Below, one piece after another: positions 59,811 to 64,000 of a DNA stretch of 64,000 nt (positions within the stretch are counted from its first letter, which is position 1; the number at the start of each line of letters is the position of its first letter). The notes below the pieces were generated by a model. The model saw nothing but the letters and a program-made list of their open reading frames with translations. It was not told where the DNA came from and did not search any database. This stretch comes from Nageia nagi (Eukaryota; Pinophyta). The position numbers were made by a program, and so were the translations under genes. The DNA is taken from the NCBI GenBank assembly GCA_050084985.1, contig JBITNC010000001.1, positions 3,410,001 to 3,474,000 of the forward strand, in the 5' to 3' direction.

Positions 59811-61040
59811 CTTTTGTACTTTTAGTGGGACCAATTTGGTCATCTTGTACTATATCTATTTGATGTATTTGCATTTACATTGTTGTAACTCAGGATAGGA
59901 GGTTTAATGGGTCATGTGGACCCCACTGAGAGCCCCAAGTGGGACATCTCCCTCTTGAGTAGTAGATTAGGCATGTGTTGCATTGGAGATCTTGGATTGT
60001 GCGAATCCCAACCTATATTTATGCATTAGAGTGATGGACGGCCACCAGCATGCTAGCGCCACATTGGGGAAGGCCCCACACCCCCACGTTGGCTCATGAG
60101 GACTCCAGGAACCCCAAGTTGGCACTTTAAGTGCTAGGGACCCCATATTGGCATCTTAAGTGATCATGACCCCCACATTGGCACCTTAAGTGATTAGGCC
60201 CCCCAAAATCCCAACGTTGAATTAGATGGGCCTGCGATGACTCCTAGGTGACATCCGGACATGAGAAATGTATAAATAGACACTGGAGTTTCATTATTGG
60301 ACACACTTGATTATTAATACACTTATTCTTCTACTTCGTCCGATGGACAAGCCCTTAGCGGAGCGTTAAGCATATTCCTTAGGTGAAACACCTAAGAGGG
60401 TAGTCAAGCGTTGGGATCCTGATTATCTATGACATTGGTGGAGCACCTTCGCTCATCCGGTGGCATACCAAGGGTTTACTTCTACCGTTTAGTTGGTTAG
60501 CCAGAGTTCAAGGAGGGCTCCTTCAATGGATAGGATTCGGGGTCTAAGGGAGTGAATCTATCCCGTGGTTCCGCAATGTTTCAATATTGGAGATACTTGT
60601 TGATTATGCCCTAGTTGGCTCCTTGGAGGCCAACGACTGCCCCTTAGGGCTTGTTATTGTGTCACATTCCTTGTACATCATTTCTATATAGCCAAAGGGC
60701 TTCGAATCTCATTATTGTGTTGTATTATCTCATACTTATGCATGCGTTAGATCTCAATGATTATATATATTTGTATTTATCATGCGATGGCACTTTAATG
60801 TATAGTTGATTGGATTATGCATGTATGAGCCAGACGTTGGCAATTTAGGGTTGTGTTCATTGATATATGCTTGTAATTGCTAAATGTTGGCATGTTTCTA
60901 TTCCTATGAGGTGTATTGCATAATCTAACCCTAATGTTGGCATCTGAGTGTTTGCATGTGCTTGTATGGATGCCCTAGACCTAACGTTGAATGATCCTGT
61001 ATTGCTAGTTTGTGGCCAATTTTAAATTTGGATCATCACA
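59811..61040 (+). repeat. Solo LTR of family B in the leader of element F
   Basis: 1,230 bp, starting TGTGATACCCC and ending GGATCATCACA, flanked by a perfect 5-bp duplication ATTGC (59806-59810 and 61041-61045). No internal sequence. It arose by recombination between the two LTRs of a full element. It is younger than F, which it interrupts. Confidence 0.95.
60271..60278 (+). promoter_or_regulatory. TATA box of solo LTR B
   Basis: TATAAATA followed by GACACTGGAG, the same as at 39423. Confidence 0.6.
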
Positions 61041-61490
61041 ATTGCTTTTATAGTAAAAAAAGCCCTTGATCTACTAGATCACTGAAAAGTTTCCAATACC
61101 CAGAAGCTGGAAACTGAAGATTTGAATTTCCCGTAGCAAACTTTGACTCAAGATTTTGAAGAGTCCCAGATCTGCTGAATTTTTCAGAAATATGCACTAG
61201 CCAGAACTCCTAAAATTCAATTTGTCCAAATGGGTATTCAAATCATCAATACCCAAAAAGATAAAACCCTAAATTTGAAACTTTTATCACAAGCCCTAAT
61301 TTTTTTTGCAATACTCAGTTTTGAAAGTCTGAAAACTCCAATTTTCTACAATATCCAGAATCTGAGATTTATGGATCTGAAATACCTTGATGCTAATTTC
61401 ATAAAATCTGTAATACCCACAGTTTTTTCCACAAACCCTGGCACAAAAATTGTTTTTGACTAGATCTTTCCACAGGATGGCAAGATCATA

Positions 61491-61502
61491 GCTCTGATAC
61501 CA
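61491..61502 (-). other. Primer-binding site of element F
   Basis: Minus strand TGGTATCAGAGC, one base after the 5' LTR; the following leader CTATGATCTTGCCATCC is nearly the same as in element A. Confidence 0.93.
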
Positions 61503-61503
61503 A

Positions 61504-62934
61504 TGTAATGTCCTGAATCAATTTCACAAATAATTCTGCAACTAAAATTTGATCTGAACAATAAAAATTTTGATCTAAAAATATATTCAGAAAATGCCTA
61601 GAAAATTTACTCCAAACATCATAAAGTGACTAGATCTGCCACACAAATATTATTAAAATTGCAAACAATATCTCAATACATAGATCTAATATTGATCTAT
61701 CGAAATAGAGCACAACACATGTAAGAAATACACTCCAAAGCTAGGTGTCACGCTGAAAGCAAGCTTTGAAATCTCTGATATAAATGGAAGGAATGTTGAT
61801 ATGAAATTCTATAGCTGGAAACACAACCCAGCGCAAATCTGAAACTATAATAATACCACACCAAATCTGAAATACCACACAAATAAGGGTTCCCAAAACC
61901 CCAAATCTGATTTCTGAATCTGATGTAGCAATGTTTCCTTGAATCTCTAAAGCAATGAAGTCCAAATGCAAACCCTAGATAGGTTTGCCCTCACAAGATA
62001 CAAGGGTTTTCATCCTCAAAGTTGGCTCTTGCAGGTTGTCGTCCACAAGAGTTGATCTCTCTATCTTCGAGAGGCCTTCCTTCTTCGGAGGCAACTCCTA
62101 GCTCGTGCGCAACAGTCGATCGAGGTTCGATGCATCACATCCTTCTTTTGAGCTTTTTCCCCTGAAGGGTCTCGTAGGAGACACAGAGTTGAGCCTATAC
62201 AGTCACCACGTAGAACAAGGAGACGTACCCAGAGCACCCAACCATCATCGAGGATGCGACAAATCACATCTTTCTTCACGACCATTAGTAGTAGCACAAA
62301 GACTTCTCATAGTGATCAGCGGAATCCCCCCCTAGAGGAGGTAGTGCTTCCATATTCTCCCCTTGTGGAGACCTAGGACGACCTCCCTATGGACGCTCCA
62401 GACTTTGTATCTCCCTCTTTTTAGGGTTGTAGCATTTTTTGGTGATATTTGATTTGTTAATCTTTTATGCATTTAGGACTTTATCTTTCTCTATTTGCTG
62501 CCCAGGTTAGACTTTGCGGGCTCCATGAGCATGATTGTACTCGATAATCCCATTGATTGCTTTTGGCCACCCATGGACATTTCTAGGATTTTCGTCCTCA
62601 AGAGATTAGGGTTTCGGCCTTTAGCCAAAACATTAAGTACAAAAAAAATAAGAATCACCAACATAATGTAAATGAACCCCCAAGTCCTCTTTATATAGGA
62701 GAAATGTTATAATTCTCCATTGACTATTTACAAGGTGCCCATTATAGCTTAAAAGCTAAAACATAATATTATTTCTCTTAATACATTACCCTTATATACC
62801 CTTCTATTTTTTTTTTATTCTTTTATTTGTCTAACTCCACATAGAACACTTTCACACCACCTAAGATAGACAACTTCCATACTCCACATATACAACTATG
62901 CATGATCCTAGAAATGAAAAATGGGGGCATTACA
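61504..62934 (-). repeat. 5' LTR of element F
   Basis: Starts TGTAATGCCCCC at 62934 and ends at 61504. Matches the 3' LTR, but with about 570 bp added at 62057-62628. Confidence 0.9.
62057..62628. repeat. GC-richer insertion in the 5' LTR of F
   Basis: Absent from the 3' LTR. It is clearly less AT-rich than its host, with no recognised protein. Its right end has a copy of an LTR-like phrase (GATTTTCGTCCTCAAGAG then GCCAAAAC), as if it came from a related LTR. No inverted repeats or duplication seen. Confidence 0.6.
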
Positions 62935-63360
62935 TTAATGGTGGAGAATTTATACTTCACACTTTGTTTCTCTTCATTCGAGAGAGATTTGTTGGTGATT
63001 GGTTCGAGTTCTTTACTTGTGGAGCTTTCATCTTCCTTAGAATGACTTATGTTGAAGAAAATGTTTTCGCCATGGTTTCTTGGAGGAGACTTGGTTGTAC
63101 TTCATTATTCTCGGACTTCATCTACTACTCTTCTTGTTTAGATGGAGACATTTTGTCAATGCTCTTGTGAAGAAGACTTATGTTGTAGCATTTTCAACCC
63201 TTCGAATTAAAGGGGGGAACATTGGGCTTAATCCTTGAGGTGGATATTTTGAGGAGATTGTCATTTTATGTTGGTGAAGAATGTTCTACACAACTTGAGC
63301 CCCTTTTATTTATTTTAATTTCTTTCTTAATCCCTTTCAGATTAAGGGGGGGGGAAGGGA
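62935..63360 (+). other. Internal remnant and polypurine tract of E
   Basis: About 425 bp between element F and the 3' LTR of E; no coding domain recognised. It ends in the purine run AAGGGGGGGGAAGGGA (63345-63360) directly before the LTR. A second purine run lies at 63210-63220. Confidence 0.7.
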
Positions 63361-63668
63361 TGTTGGAAACCTAATCCTTAGGGATTAAGGTTGGTTGTAA
63401 ATATTAATTAGTTTAGGTGTTATAAATGTGTAGAAGTGTAGAAATATTTTATATTTATTATTTTTATATTTGTAAGTGGAAGAAATTCTGCATACCATTT
63501 AGAAGTCTAAGTGTCATTAGGAAGTTGAAGAGTCATTAGAAGTCTTAAGGGTTTCTTGAAGGAGTTGTGTATCCTTCTCCTTCTTTTTATGTTTATCAAT
63601 TTAGAATGTAAACTTGGCTTTTGGAGTTAATACATTTTCAGATTTGCATCCTCATATTGGGCCTTACA
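63361..63668 (+). repeat. 3' LTR of E
   Basis: 308 bp, TGTTGGAAACC to GGGCCTTACA. Confidence 0.88.
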
Positions 63669-64000
63669 ATACGTTCCCTCCCAAACTATTACTGAAAAGT
63701 AATAAAACCAAATATAAAATAGCTTAAGCTACTTCATTGAGCAAAGTCATATTTATGTTTTTACATGTATTGTAATATACAGATCATCATTCAGCACTTA
63801 TGTTGATATGTAAAAATGCTTTTTTGGATGAGAAATAATCAAATTCGGGACTGACGGGGCTCGAACCCGCAACTTCCTTTCTATTCACTAATCAGATTCA
63901 ACAGTTACTTTCATATTGGGCCTTACAATACGTTCCCTCCCAAACTATTACTGAAAAGTAATGAAACCAAATATAAAATAGCTTAAGCTACTTCATTGAG
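63652..64000. repeat. 259-bp tandem duplication at the window end
   Basis: The 90 bp from 63652 (last 17 bp of the E LTR plus flank) recur at 63911-64000 with one visible mismatch. The unit of 259 bp therefore contains the LTR end and the tRNA fragment; the second copy runs off the window. Confidence 0.88.
63846..63877 (-). pseudogene. trnD-GUC: 3' half of a plastid-type tRNA-Asp (GUC)
   Basis: Minus strand GGAAGTTGCGGG, TTCGAGCCCCGTCAGTCCCG matches the variable loop, T-arm and acceptor 3' strand of plastid trnD-GUC, with at most one difference from the form that I recall. The 5' half (D-arm and anticodon) is absent; unrelated sequence precedes. So this is a truncated, non-functional tRNA piece, most simply plastid DNA inserted into the nucleus. 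A nuclear or mitochondrial origin is less likely. Confidence 0.75.

Larger units (their letters stand above)
54737..62934 (-). mobile_element. Element F: LTR element carrying PDS5 and unknown coding sequence, no visible pol
   Basis: LTRs at 54737-55626 and 61504-62934, a primer-binding site at 61502-61491, and a purine-rich GAGGGGATGTAT before the 3' LTR. Flanks TTCAT (54732-54736) and TTAAT (62935-62939) are a 5-bp duplication with one change. The internal part codes on the minus strand from 59658 to 55885, first a PDS5-like piece, then unrecognised protein. Nothing resembling gag, protease, integrase or reverse transcriptase was found. It shares LTR start (TGTAATG), leader and purine region with element A, so they are one lineage. 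A solo LTR B sits in its leader. Confidence 0.88.
54473..63668 (+). mobile_element. Element E: gutted LTR element hosting element F
   Basis: A partial 5' LTR (54473-54641) matches the end of a full LTR at 63361-63668. A primer-binding site follows the first, a polypurine tract precedes the second. Between them only about 90 bp and 425 bp of its own internal sequence remain around element F; no coding domain is left that I recognise. Copia type is likely from the short 308-bp LTR but unproven. Confidence 0.8.

Overview
This is a plant nuclear window: AT-rich, dominated by nested and decayed retrotransposons, with one host gene. The huge spacing, multi-layer nesting, solo LTRs and a host intron that starts filling with elements suggest a seed plant with a very large genome, most simply a gymnosperm. 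That taxonomic reading is inference. LTR elements were dated and bounded only by reading their ends; no alignment was run.

Layout. 1-445: RNase H remnant of a LINE (minus). 446-7230: AT-rich, no gene, two small tandem repeats and a 300-bp LTR fragment. 7236-13580: a complete but dead Ty1/Copia element (plus) with 5-bp target duplication AATAT; a non-autonomous CACTA transposon (8642-9716, 3-bp duplication TAT) sits in its gag. 14280-18790: an unrecognised decayed coding stretch and a LINE reverse transcriptase (minus), the latter broken by a Copia 3' end with LTR. 18830-19125: a cytochrome P450 pseudogene piece. 19820-25102: LTR element A (minus), which has a gag-like zinc knuckle and a recognisable OTU cysteine-protease domain but no reverse transcriptase that I can see.

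28705-31531 (minus): the last six exons of folylpolyglutamate synthase (FPGS). All splice phases agree and the frame is open to the stop, so this looks like a real gene; its 5' exons lie outside the window or beyond the repeats. From about 32.6 kb upward the upstream side is filled by a Copia element (C, minus) cut by three later insertions: gag-only Gypsy element B (34790-40500), a 4.2-kb non-coding insertion with two tandem arrays (40967-45201), and internally deleted Gypsy element D (45376-50984), which itself holds an hAT-like MITE (46451-46821).

54473-63668: LTR element E, gutted, holding element F (54737-62934, minus), which in turn holds a solo LTR of family B (59811-61040, perfect duplication ATTGC). 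F shares LTR starts, primer-binding site, polypurine region and leader with A. It carries a PDS5 cohesin-regulator fragment followed by about 3 kb of unrecognised coding sequence instead of gag-pol. The window ends in a 259-bp tandem duplication carrying the 3' half of a plastid-type tRNA-Asp(GUC).

The most interesting object is the A/F family: tRNA-primed LTR elements that carry host-like protein domains (OTU protease, PDS5) and no visible pol.
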